DNA from: Marsupella aquatica
Lineage: Eukaryota > Marchantiophyta
DNA: 64,000 bases
Direction of reading: 5' to 3'
Assembly: GCA_973895155.1 (NCBI GenBank)
Contig: OZ316891.1
Coordinates: 15,810,001 to 15,874,000, forward strand
Each line of letters starts with the position of its first letter. The first letter of the stretch is position 1. The notes under the pieces are model-generated. The model was not told where the DNA came from. It was given only the letters and a program-made list of their open reading frames with translations, and ran no database searches. A program made the translations under genes and the position numbers. Shown here piece by piece: positions 52,344 to 62,440 of the stretch.

Positions 52344-54420
52344 ATGGAGGAGCTTCTGGCAGCAACGGAGGCAACCGAGGGGGGGGATCGATTGAAGGCG
52401 ATTGTGGATGAGCATTTTTTGGTTGCACAGTTGAGTCAAATTGATTTCACCAGTCCAGCAGGGCTGGCATCATTGAGTGCCCTTCTGGGCCAAGCCTTGC
52501 AAGCAGGTCTCACTGCAGGGCAAGCAACAGTGGAGGAGGATGCAAGGAAGGCAGCAGAGCAGGCGGCTGCTGAGAGGAAGCGAAAGAGGGATGAGAGAGC
52601 TCAGGCTGGAGTGCTCTCGCCTCAAGCATTGGAAAAGAAGAGGAGGAAAGATGAGAGAGACCTGATCAGGAAACAGAGGGAGGAGCAAAGAAAGAAGGAG
52701 GCAGCAAGGAGGAAGCTGCCTCTGATTACTTTAGAGGATGAGGGGATTCCCACCGAGCTTGCTTACAATGGGGCCAAGAGCACAATCAGGCACATTGTAT
52801 CCACAAATTTTGCAAGAGGAGTCGAGTGGGGCACTCACTCAAAGGCAGAGCAGAAGCGAGTCATCAATCAGGTGAAAGATGCATTTCGAAATGGAGGAGA
52901 GATGGATTCACAGTGGCTTGCTGACAAAATTTCAAACTCCATGTCACAAGCTAGATACCATGATAGAATGAAGATCAGGTCTCACCTTAGAGATTTGGAG
53001 GAGTATAGGAATTTGCAGAGGCCGCTGCAATTCTCAGAAGATATCTGGCAGGCCTTCTACCAGACAGAGGTGAAGTTGAAAGCAGCCAGGCTCCTCAATG
53101 ATTTCACAGAGAAGCTGGCAAAGGCTCGAAGGGCAAAGGAGGCCGGGAAGTCTGACCGGGACCTGAAGGTGATGGAGCAGAAGGTAGCCCAGCTCCAGCA
53201 GGTTGTAGCAGAAGTAGGCGATCCACCCAACAAGTTCCTGAAGGCAGCTGAGCGAGTCCGAGACAAGCCCAACATCACCCACAGGCTGGGTCAAGGTGGC
53301 CTCCCCGGCCTCAAAACAGCATTCGTGAGTGCACCTCCCTCTCCTCCCTTGACTTCTTGCTACTCCAATTCCTATTCCAACACACCTGCAATGAGCCAAC
53401 TCTTTCTTGCATTTCCACCAAGTAATTACAATTAGACTTGTTGTGTCAGATTAGGTCACGTACAGTTGCTTCCCTCTCGGGTTTTTGCCATGACAGAGTT
53501 TGCGATACATTTGCGATGCGGGTAGCTTCGCAAATCCTTCGCAAACCTTATTATGCCCTTTTTTTGCTTACGTTTGCGAAGGCGTTGCGAAGACGTTCGC
53601 ATTGCAACCAGCTTCGCAAACGTAATTGTCCTTATGATTGCGAAGCTGGCGCCTTCACAAAATTTCAAAAATTTGAATTTTTAAATTTTCTGATCGTTTA
53701 AGTGTTCTTTGAGGGTCTTCCCCATATATGCCACCCTCCATAACCCCAAAACCTTGATGCACCACCCCACCAGCCCCAACAAACCCCCTAATTTTTAGAA
53801 GCCATGTGAATCGAGTTATGGGTTGGTGTTAACCCAATTGTGCTGGTTTTGTTTTGGCTTAGTACAAGAGGTACAAGAGGAAGATTACGGCGACTGAGAT
53901 GGAGGTGGGCCAGAAACATGGGAAGGAGCATCTCTTTCAGCAAGTTGATGAATTATTGGTGAGAATTTTTAGGTTATTACATTCATTGCAATTTTGAATG
54001 AATATCTCTTTTGTTCACACTTGTAAAGAATATGAGACTAACAGACACCCTGGTTTGCTAATGGAAGCAGGGAGGGGAGGATGGTGACTCCCATACCGAG
54101 GGTGGCACCGATAGTAGTGATGAGGATGTGGAGGGGACAGGGGAGGGGAGCACAGCTCCTGCTACTCAAGCCAGGCCAACTAGCACTGGAGACCAGTCAT
54201 TTGCATCAGCACGTTCCAGTGGTGCTGGGGGTGGTAGCGCGGCAAGCCAGGGCGGTGGAGGTGGGGATGAGGATGAGGATGAGGATGAGGGTGACCCCGA
54301 GGGTGACCAAGAGGAGGAGGAAGTCCAGGTTGCACCCCCCCAAGAGCACACAAGGGCAAGGAGAAGGCCAAGGGGAAGAAGGCAAGGAGGGGCAGGAACA
54401 CTCCTTTCTAGCTCGATGTA
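52344..54420 (+). CDS. CACTA-2 TNPA-like protein (Transposase_24 type)
   Basis: ATG 52344 (MEELLAATEATEGG) opens the frame. A long Lys/Arg/Glu coiled coil (AAERKRKRDERAQA, then KKRRKDERDLIRKQREE) occupies about residues 65-125. The core has a HIVSTNFARGVEW block and RPLQFSEDIWQAFYQTEV. It ends in NITHRLGQGGLPGLKTAF, laid out like the W...H-x-x-G ending of Transposase_24. A second exon from about 53862 (KRKITATEMEVGQKHGKEH) and a third from about 54070 give an acidic, Gly/Ser-rich tail ending in RRRPRGRRQGG. It probably binds the TCGCAA arrays. Cys-free and highly charged, it is consistent with a structural DNA-binding partner of tnp2. TCGCAA clusters at 52110-52225 and 53498-53655 lie on both sides of its first exon. 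Exon limits are approximate. Confidence 0.62.
53498..53655. repeat. Internal TCGCAA/TTGCGA cluster
   Basis: About a dozen TTCGCAAA, TTTGCGA and GCGAAG words occur in an intron or spacer of the TNPA-like gene. They are the same words as in the subterminal arrays. Confidence 0.65.
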
Positions 54421-54659
54421 GACAAGTTGTAGCTAGAGCACTTACATCGAGTTCACATGTATAGCGATCAGCATGCATGGCCGTGGCACTTTACCTAAGG
54501 GTTTTTACCCTTCCATTTTGTAACTTTTGTACTTTTTCAGTAATGTCATTTTAATTGCGGCAGACTGGGTCAACATCACTTTCCTCCCTCCTTCAAAACC
54601 CATGAATGGTCTCCCTCACCCTCACCCTAACCCAAATACACAAAAACCCATGAAATATA

Positions 54660-55189
54660 CATTTTGCGAAGCTTTTGAGAACCAACCCCCATCTCAAAGA
54701 CCCACGGTGAACGTATCGCAACCATTCTGAGGAGAAACGCATCGCAACACTTGCGATGTTGTCTAAATCACAACCCTAGCGAAGACTTCCTCTCCACACG
54801 TTTGCGAGTTAAATGCCTTCGCAACAAAGTGGTCATCCACTTCTCGCAATCTTACGAGTTTGTTTGCATCGCAAGTTATAGAGAAATTTAACATCGGAAA
54901 TTGCGATGTAAATGTTATCGCAACGCGAGCGATTCATTTGTTCTCGCAAAATAATGAAATTTGTCGTTTCTCAATATTTGCAAGGACAGTGCCGTCGCAA
55001 CGTTGCGGAGATGTTGCGACGTATTTAGAATCGCAAGTTGCAAAGTAGTTGCGAAGGGCCATTTGCGAAGAATTTGAGATGGGAAGTAGCGAAGACGAGT
55101 AAGTTCGCAAATTGGGTATTTCGGATTTTGTTTCCTTTGTATGATGCGAAGGGTGGTGGTTCGCAAAAGAGGTGCATAGTGTTGTAGTG
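54660..55189. repeat. CACTA-2 right subterminal repeats
   Basis: TCGCAA/TTGCGA words every 15-25 bp in both orientations up to the right terminus. This is the partner of the left array. Confidence 0.78.
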
Positions 55190-55192
55190 ACT

Positions 55193-57501
55193 ACTGCAAA
55201 CATGAGAGGAAGGAGGCCCAACGAACAGACAATAAAGGAAGGGGTAATGTGTCATGTGGTCTCGATTGTGTGAGACTATTTACGGGTGTCTCTTCATTGA
55301 CTCTGCAGCTCAGTTGTGTACTACTCGAGGCACAATGTAGACCTGAGCTTTGCAAGAAGTACTTCCACCCTGGTCAATTCTCAGACAGCAAAACAAAACT
55401 TTGGCTTCACCGATGGGTTGTATGGGAGCAGGTCGAGTCAATTTGTTCTTCACTCATGTCTGAGATTATTTCAGAGTTGATCCCAACTGTTCCAGATGTG
55501 AGGATCCTTACTTCGTCTGAGAAGACAAAGCCATTGCTGATCCTTGACATAAAGGAGGACTTTGAAGATTTCCAAACGAGAGTGAAATCTTGTTTTTTCA
55601 AACAGATTTGGCCACCAAAGTTGGGTGAGAAGATTGACATCTCACTTTTTTGGAGGAGGGCGAAGAGATATACGTATCGTTTTTTTGTGGATAGAGAAGT
55701 TGCTAACAAAACATATTGGTGGTCCTATCCTGCTTGCTTCTCGCCTTGGATAGCAGGGGTGAAAGAGGATCCAACCTCTGTTAAATACGGAGAGTACTCA
55801 ATGTACCCATGTGAGGGAGTGGAGGCTCCAAGGAAGATGAGTGAGTGGTAAGTCCTTCACTGTCCATGGTATTTAGAATCAAATAAATGGGCAGTGACAT
55901 TTGACACAGCAGAGAAGGCAGCCTTTCATATGATAAATCGAGGCTTGATACCAGAGTCGTACATTACAGAGTCCAAATTAGCTCCTGCAGAAGCAAAGGC
56001 TGGCGGATGTGAGGCAATGGAGAAAGCTGTTCTTGGTGTAGCTGCCATTGTCGACCGGAGTAGATTGAGGAGACCTCGAAAGGTGCCGGTGAAGGACACG
56101 TCCAAAGATGGATCAGTCTTGTCTGGGAAGCAAAGTAAGTCAAAACTTTTGTTTTTTTCACACTGCAGTTGAAGCAATTTTGTCTAAGTGACCTGTCTAA
56201 CATGAACTTGTTTTTCAGAGAAGAGAAAGGCTGCAGCCTCTGGGAGTTTGAAGAGTGGGGCGGATGATGGAGAAGAACCCAAGTCTCCTGATGTTGAGGT
56301 CACAACAAAATCTGATGTGGACCTTGGTTCAATCAAGTGTTTAAAGAGGAAGCGTAATGTCCAAATTCTCTCCGACTCAGATGAGGAGGAAGCATGCGTC
56401 GCTCAAGGAGTAGCACGAATGTGTGGTCTTAAGAAGGATGGTGAGAGACATTTCTTGGCAAAAAGAAATCTCACGGAAACTGCAAACTCAATTAGCCAGA
56501 GGAAAGTAAGACCTCCCTGGATGGGTGATGTGGATCAGTGGTTGTCTGGAATGAGCAAATCGAGCGAACACCCAAACCCAGTGATGATCAACGACAAACA
56601 TTACGCTGGGATTGGTGCTCACTTGGGTTTCATTTTCCTTCTCACGGGTCATCGAACGAGTGTCACAGACCGGGAGGTCCCGAAGTGGAATGTTTGGAGT
56701 GAGAAATTACCATATTATTTCTTTGGAGTCATGCGTCCGATGCTTGCCGACGATGGTTATGTTGCAATTCTTCACAGCTCTGACTATAACCATATGAGAC
56801 AAAAAAATTCTGCCGTCGAGCAGAAGAACAAATTCAAACATATTTGGCAGTATTTGGTTTTGCTTTCATCTCCTTTGTATCAGGCAGATATGGACATCGA
56901 GGTAAGATATCCACGATATTTTGCGTGCAATTTTTGCTAGCGAGCTCGCTAACCAAAAGTACCCATTTCTGACATATTCTTGTTTTCAATTCAGGTAGTT
57001 ACTCTAATTATGGATGTCTTCTACAAGGTGGAATTCTCAGCAAAAGTCCCGAAACATACAGGATATGTTCCAATGACTTCCTCTGAGGATGCCCGCCATA
57101 AATTGAAGTTGAGTGTTTGCTACCCAAAAACTGATCCCAATCCCAGGGCGGCTTTCGCAGGTTCCAATAGATTGTTAGTTGGGTTCATGCAAGCCGTAAT
57201 GGAGATCCTTACTTTGCCAAAGGACATTGTCATTGACTGGACTGTTGGAGATAGAAGTGTTGTTGCCGCTGGGGAATACGCTGGGAGATTTGTTGTGGGT
57301 GTTGAAGATCAAGACATTCTTCATCAATGTGCGCAAAAATCTCTGGCAAATGTGTTGGAGAGACATGCCCAGAAGTTGAAAGGGGCCGCAGATCCGAAGA
57401 ACAATGATCCCAATGATGAAGGATCGGATGATGAGTTCACGATCCCAGGAGATGATCAGGGAGGACCTTCAGACGAGAAGGATGAATTTGACCTGGAGTA
57501 A
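55193..57501 (+). CDS. ParB-like/methyltransferase-like protein of family B, C-terminal half
   Basis: This continues the frame of 43132 after CACTA-2. Exons read as 55193-55840, 55877-56134, 56219-56901 and 56995-57501; the first intron is only 36 bp. The middle is basic with nuclear-type KKRK and an acidic ILSDSDEEEA patch. The last 250 residues resemble a beta-class N4/N6 amino-methyltransferase. They have a block FFGVMRPMLADDGYVAILHS (as after motif IV), then DIVIDWTVGDRSVVAAGEYA in place of the DPFxGSGTT motif, and RFVVGVEDQDILHQCAQKSL in place of the GR-fiGiE helix. No intact DPPY is seen, so the domain is likely inactive as an enzyme and may only bind DNA. The C-terminus is acidic. ParB-like and DNA-methylase domains are also found fused in bacteria and phages. 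Confidence 0.5.
56937..56954. promoter_or_regulatory. Family B palindrome in methyltransferase-like gene intron
   Basis: GCTAGCGAGCTCGCTAAC, one mismatch from perfect. It is inside intron 56902-56994. Confidence 0.7.
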
Positions 57502-57601
57502 AGCACTTGGCCTTTGATGTAGAATTCCCTATTTGGTGTTTTTCTGTTATTTGTAGAATTTTTGGATGTGTAGTATTGATCCGATGCTGGTGATTTCTTC
57601 A

Positions 57602-57911
57602 GTGATAGGCGTTCGGATTGGTTTTTGGAGGAGAGATTCCGTCTTCGGAAAGAAATTGAGGATCATTTTCTTGTGACTCCTGAGAAGGGATTTGCACTTC
57701 CTTGCTATGCTGAAAAGACTGCAAAGGAGGTTGATGAAGGGCCTGTCGTTTTGACTTGGGAGGGGGAAGCTCTGCTCGGAAAGCCCTTTACTGCCCTCAG
57801 TTCATAGATGATGAGGCTGGTACTGTAGCACAGTATGTTGACGATTCGGCTGAGGAGACTGATAGGGAGTCGAGTAGCGATCCTAGTAATTCCTCAGATG
57901 ATTTGGAATGA
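57602..57911 (+). other. Possible further exon of family B gene
   Basis: 57602-57807 encodes DRRSDWFLEERFRLRKEI and LTWEGEALLGKPFTAL. A shift of frame near 57800 leads into an acidic tail (EETDRESSSDPSNSSDDLE) ending in TGA at 57909-57911. It follows the acidic stop of the main frame by 100 bp and may be an alternative end of the same protein. Confidence 0.4.
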
Positions 57912-58065
57912 GAGGATTCTCAATGACTCATGGTCAATTTCAGATGTAATATCATTCAAGAAGATATTTGTCATACCAAAGCTTTATTAAAGATGGATTG
58001 TGAATGGTTTTTTGAACTAGTTTTGTTGACAGTGATGATGCCTTTTCATTGAGTTCTGTGTTGTG

Positions 58066-58225
58066 AAGATCTCGAGTTTTTCGGTTGTGAATATTTCAGT
58101 ATCTGCATTTCCCTTTTTCATAAATGTTTCACAATAAATATCGACGAGATCTCGAGTTTTTCGGTTGTGAATATTTCAGTATCTGCATTTCCCTTTTTCA
58201 TAACTGTTTCACAATAAATATCGAC
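58066..58225. repeat. 80-bp tandem duplication
   Basis: A unit beginning GATCTCGAGTTTTTCGGTTG at 58068 is repeated at 58148 with one A/C difference seen. Each unit ends with an AATAAA signal (CACAATAAATATCGAC). It lies behind the family B gene and may be its polyadenylation region. Confidence 0.88.
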
Positions 58226-58280
58226 AATCTTATTTGGGAATCCGCCTTAACTACCCTGAAGGTACCCACAAACTTGTCTT

Positions 58281-58303
58281 GCTAGCTTGCTGTCCTCGCT
58301 AGC
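58281..58303. promoter_or_regulatory. Family B half-sites in 3' flank
   Basis: GCTAGC and TCGCTAGC inverted half-sites with a wider, 9-base spacer. Rightmost member of the family B motif set. Confidence 0.5.
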
Positions 58304-58680
58304 AAAACTCCTGTTTGCTCGCACAATAGAATACCTCAGTGGAGAATGACTCACTATCAAAGTCGGAGACACCCGCTTTTCGCGCGTCTTGACCACCAGG
58401 TTGTGCACATGCAAGCTCTTCGCAATTATCTTGTCTCCTTCAAAGTTTCAATCAAAGCACGCATTCATAGTCAGCCAAATCAGCTCACTGATTAGCATTC
58501 AACCAGGGGAGGGATTCGTCGTACTACTAATTGGGGGAGGTGGGATTGAACTTATAAGAGAACCAGATCTGGTCTCGTGGCGGATTGGTTCTACAAAACT
58601 GCGGACAGGGTCTATATTTGGAAACGACGGGCACGCCGCCCCTCTCGCTGTTGGGAGTTTAAATCTTAAGCTGGGAAAAG

Positions 58681-61600
58681 ATGGTGAAGGATAACATGTA
58701 CTACGAAGTGCTTGGGGTTCCGCCCGATGCTACCGCGGCCGACATCAAGAAAGCATATTATCTGAAGGTGAGAGTTGAACATTTATATGTGGTGCACCCG
58801 TAAGACGCTATCTACCATAGTTGATTGTGCATACTCTGGATCGACGTACGAAAGTATTTCAAAGTAGTATGAGCTCCAGGGTCAGTTTCACTTTTTCGAA
58901 CTGTTTTCAGCACACTTGCCTTTTGCGACAGGTAACGACTATATATGAGACCCTGTTGAGATAACGTTCCTACGACAAAGGACAATTGAATTGAGAATTT
59001 CATAATTGAGCGGAGTGAAGCGGCGCACTGAACTGCGGACTCGATTGATAGCTCCATTCATCTTTGATCGTGGTTCTACCAGCTAGTTAGGACTTGGATT
59101 TGGACCAACCTTGGAAGCATGTAATACGTCCCACCGAAATTGAAGAGTTCGCAAGTGCTTACTCACGAGTATCCATCCGTTGAGTGCAGTGTGATCGTTG
59201 GCCTTGGGCGATGATCAGCTGGCGGAATACTATTTATTTACTTTTGATAAGTTCCACGAAGTTTTTTTGTAGACTCTGTATGGGGGAATGAAGCCATATA
59301 TCGACTCCCCTGTCCGTTCAGATGTTCGGGAACATGACGATTGGACTCTTTTTTCACAAATGGCGTGCCAAATAATCTTTCACCGTTCTCCGGTTACGAA
59401 GAAAGTGTTCGTGGGATCCCCAACTGTTGAAGGCAATCTTAAGGGCTGTTGTTGTCACCTTATTGCAGAACATGATTTTTGAGGTGTTTTCATCATCTCT
59501 CTGGAGAGATGTTGCAGTTTAAATGTGGAGTTGAAGTCACGTGTGGAAAAATCGTCGTTGTCTTTTACTGCTGTAGTTGCCCCAACGTTTGGACTTCTTT
59601 CAAATGTTTATGGAATAAAGAGATTTTGAAGTTATATGGAACATTTGGATCACTCTTCGGTACTGGTACATTGCAGCTTCTCCACGCTCAAGGGACTTAG
59701 CTGGACTTGTTCCCTTTGTGATGGAGGAAGCAGTAAGTTTTGCTTGATGATGATAGGTTCGTCCGTGAGGTCTTTAACATATGCAATGTGCCAAATGCAG
59801 GCAAGAAAGGTTCATCCCGATAAGAACCCCAATAACCCTGATGCAGCACATAATTTTCAGGCAAGCTTCTGTCAACTTCGGACTCGACTATAGTCTCAAA
59901 GCATTGCAGGATTTTTTATGAATGGATGTGTGGCATCCGACTTTGTGGTGTGTGCTCTGAGATACAACTTTAAGACATTTCCCGGTGCCGTGAAATACAA
60001 TTGGAACGTGACAGGTCCTTGGAGAGGCATACCAGGTTCTCAGTGACCCGCAGAAGAAGGAGGCGTATGATAAATACGGGAAAACTGGGGTTTCTGAGTA
60101 AGTACTTGTCTCTCAGACTCAGAGCAGGGGAAAAGTTTCCGTGTCTGATGATGTTAACAAGGGTGATGGATTTTTGTTCTTGTGATTAGCTTACTTCATC
60201 TTGACTAGCATATGTGCTGTCGTACCGGATATTTCAGCATTGACGATGATAGTTGAGGTGGTAGATTCTTTTCAAGATAGACATGCTGGTCTTGAAGAAT
60301 ATGCGAATTTGGAGTAAAAGTCGTGTGTCACCGAATCAAAATGACGATCACTGTTAACTCAAAGGTCATCTAACTACCTGTCTTTAGGGAGGGAATGATG
60401 GATGCGGCCTCGGTATTTGGAATGGTATTTGGAAGTGAGCTCTTTGAGGATTATATCGGTCAACTTGCGATGGTCGCCATGGCATCTCTTGATATTTCAT
60501 CAGATGGACAGGCAATAAATCTTCGGTCTGCCCAGGAGAAGCTGAAAGTAAGCATGCAATATTCTTGTGTTGCTCTGCTGTGAGATGCTCTTGATATGCT
60601 GGAAGGCTCAGGAATGTGATGTTGGAATAGCCATGGAAATATGGAGAGGGGGCGTTTAAACTCGTTAATGGGTGTCTGTTCGTGCAGGAAGCCCAGAAAG
60701 AGCGCGAAGACAAGCTAGTACTTCGTCTGATCGAACGCCTTCAACCTTATGTAAATGGAGAGAAAGGCAAATTTAAAGATTGGGCTAATGAAGAAGCTGA
60801 ACGTCTCTCTGGTGGAGGTATATATCCTTGATTTGTTTTTTGTTCGTTTTATCGCTGATATAACCGATAGCAGGTCAAACCGTGGTCACTGATGGTTGGA
60901 ATGCTTGTTAGGTGAGTGGCTCTCCTGGATCTTGGGACTGTTTTAATCCATAGTTAGGCGTAGAGTAGGTTTTGTTATACCATAGGAGTTATAAAGGAAA
61001 GCGTGGTTGTCGTTTGGAAATCCTGACATTTCAGCGCATCTGGTAGCGTACATCAAGAATAGTCCTGTGTAGAAAGTAGTGTCGTGTGCAAATACTTGAT
61101 CTTCCCAAGTTCTGCTTATGTCTTCCGTGCTGCTGTCGATTGTGGTTCGCTTCAAACCAGAATTGTTTGTTTTTCTTGTTTCAAAATTATATTTTTACCG
61201 AATTCCTAACTTGGAATTGTAAAATTCTCGACAGCATTTGGAGGACCAATGCTCTACACGATTGGCTACATCTATGCAAGGCAAGGTGCAAAGGAGCTCG
61301 GAAAGAAAGTGATATTTCTCGGTCTTCCTTTTCTTACAGAGTGGGTCCGTGATAAAGGGCACTACATCAAATCGCAGGTCACTGCTGTAGCAGGTGTAAA
61401 AATGCACAACAAATTGTAAACCGTGGCTACATTGGTTTAATTTTGTTTTTTCTGGGGTACCGTCTATATAGGGACCACTTGCTATCTAAATCAGAGCTCT
61501 ACTTGAAAACAACGGAGATATGTGTTTAAAATTGCCTCAAATTTAGGATAGAGAGATGAGATGGGAGTCCTAGATTAAGGTCGCAATTTTCAGACTGTAT

Positions 61601-62440
61601 GTTGATCCGACTTTATATTGACGAGCCAGGGTTCAGGCAGTGACCACAAATTTCTGCAAATGGTCCAGGTGCTGTTCAATTAATGCAAATGCAGGAGGAC
61701 ATGCGACGTCAGTTGGAGGCAGGCGCGGGGACACTTAGTGAATCAGCTGTGGAGAAGTATTTAGAATCAAAGAAGGAGCTAATGCTGGGGTCACTGTGGA
61801 AATTAAATGTTGCAGATATTGAGGTGACGCTTTCACATGTTTGCCAGAAGGTACTCAACTTTCTGTCTATCTGTGTACCCAGGCTTTCAAGTGAAGTGTA
61901 ATAGCAGATGCAGGAGGGGCGTCTAAATGTGCATCTTTGGTGTAGGCAACTGGATATTTCTCAGTTCGTGGAAAAATGACATGAATTCTTGGGCTGGTCA
62001 AGTAACGAAAGATCAGTAAGATTTGGTCATCGCCACGGATAGACATTATGGTACAACATTTGGATCATTCAGGCGTCGAATTGTCACGGGTTAATTTGCA
62101 GGTTTTAGCTGATCCCAAGGTTAAGAAGGATGAACTTCGAGCTCGTGCAAAAGGATTGAAGAAGTTGGGAATGATTTTTCAGGTAAGGAATCACTTTTAA
62201 GAAGGCGTTTTGGATGCGTTTCTCAAGCTCTTGCAATACAGCGCGGACTTTTGACAATAGTACTAATGGCAGTCCTTTAAAACTTCCTTTGGTTTTCTCT
62301 AGGAATTTTGACTTTTTAATCTTTTCAGTGAGAGTGTCATTAAAATTGATGATTGAAATTTACAGGCTGAATATCAAAAGGCTCAAAATTTGAGGCATCC
62401 TGCCAGTGGAATGCAGGCCAATGCTTCTTCTTCTGTATAG
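58681..62440 (+). CDS. DnaJ protein with DnaJ-X domain, nine exons
   Basis: This is a host J-domain co-chaperone that stimulates Hsp70 ATPase. Exons: 58681-58767, 59801-59860, 60015-60097, 60388-60547, 60688-60817, 61235-61393, 61669-61850, 62102-62182, 62366-62440. They sum to 1017 bp, 338 residues, with no frame breaks. The J domain starts [20 protein letters not shown], has the HPD motif in KVHPDKNPN (exon 2), and ends [12 protein letters not shown]. DnaJ-X follows: [58 protein letters not shown] and [20 protein letters not shown]. The layout and blocks match Arabidopsis DnaJ-X proteins, but the C-terminal Ser-rich tail is short. Intron 2 uses a GC donor (CAG/GCAAGC). It is the only intact host-type gene in the window, directly next to the family B transposon. 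Confidence 0.93.

Larger units (their letters stand above)
43133..55189. mobile_element. CACTA-2 transposon, 12 kb, complete
   Basis: The left end is CACTACTACATATTTGCC. The right end read inward is CACTACAACACTATGC. The flanks are ACT at 43130-43132 and ACT at 55190-55192. Removing the element and one ACT rejoins a coding frame (aac-tac-tgc). The terminal match is short (CACTAC then ACA), but TSD, terminus and frame agree. Contents: subterminal arrays of TCGCAA/TTGCGA words at both ends, a LINE insertion, tnp2 with a SET-domain exon (minus), a tandem-repeat promoter, and a TNPA-like gene (plus). tnp2 is broken, so the element depends on others for movement. Confidence 0.88.
38224..58303. mobile_element. 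Family B two-gene transposon, split by CACTA-2
   Basis: Transposase on the minus strand (41239-38224) and a ParB-like/methyltransferase-like gene on the plus strand (41917-43132 continuing at 55193-57501) diverge from a 0.6-kb region. Without CACTA-2 the element would be about 8 kb. GCTAGCGA-NN-TCGCTAGC palindromes and half-sites occur in the transposase intron, promoter, both downstream-gene introns and the 3' flank. Limits given are those of the last recognised parts; terminal repeats were not found. Confidence 0.7.
57912..58680. other. 3' flank of family B and upstream region of DnaJ gene
   Basis: It contains the 80-bp tandem duplication, a family B double half-site at 58281-58303 and, from about 58400, the probable promoter and leader of the DnaJ gene. 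No other gene was seen. Confidence 0.45.

Noticed and set aside
54081-54464. Alternative frames over the acidic exon
   Set aside because: They are other-frame readings of the repetitive GAGGATGAG tract of the TNPA-like gene.
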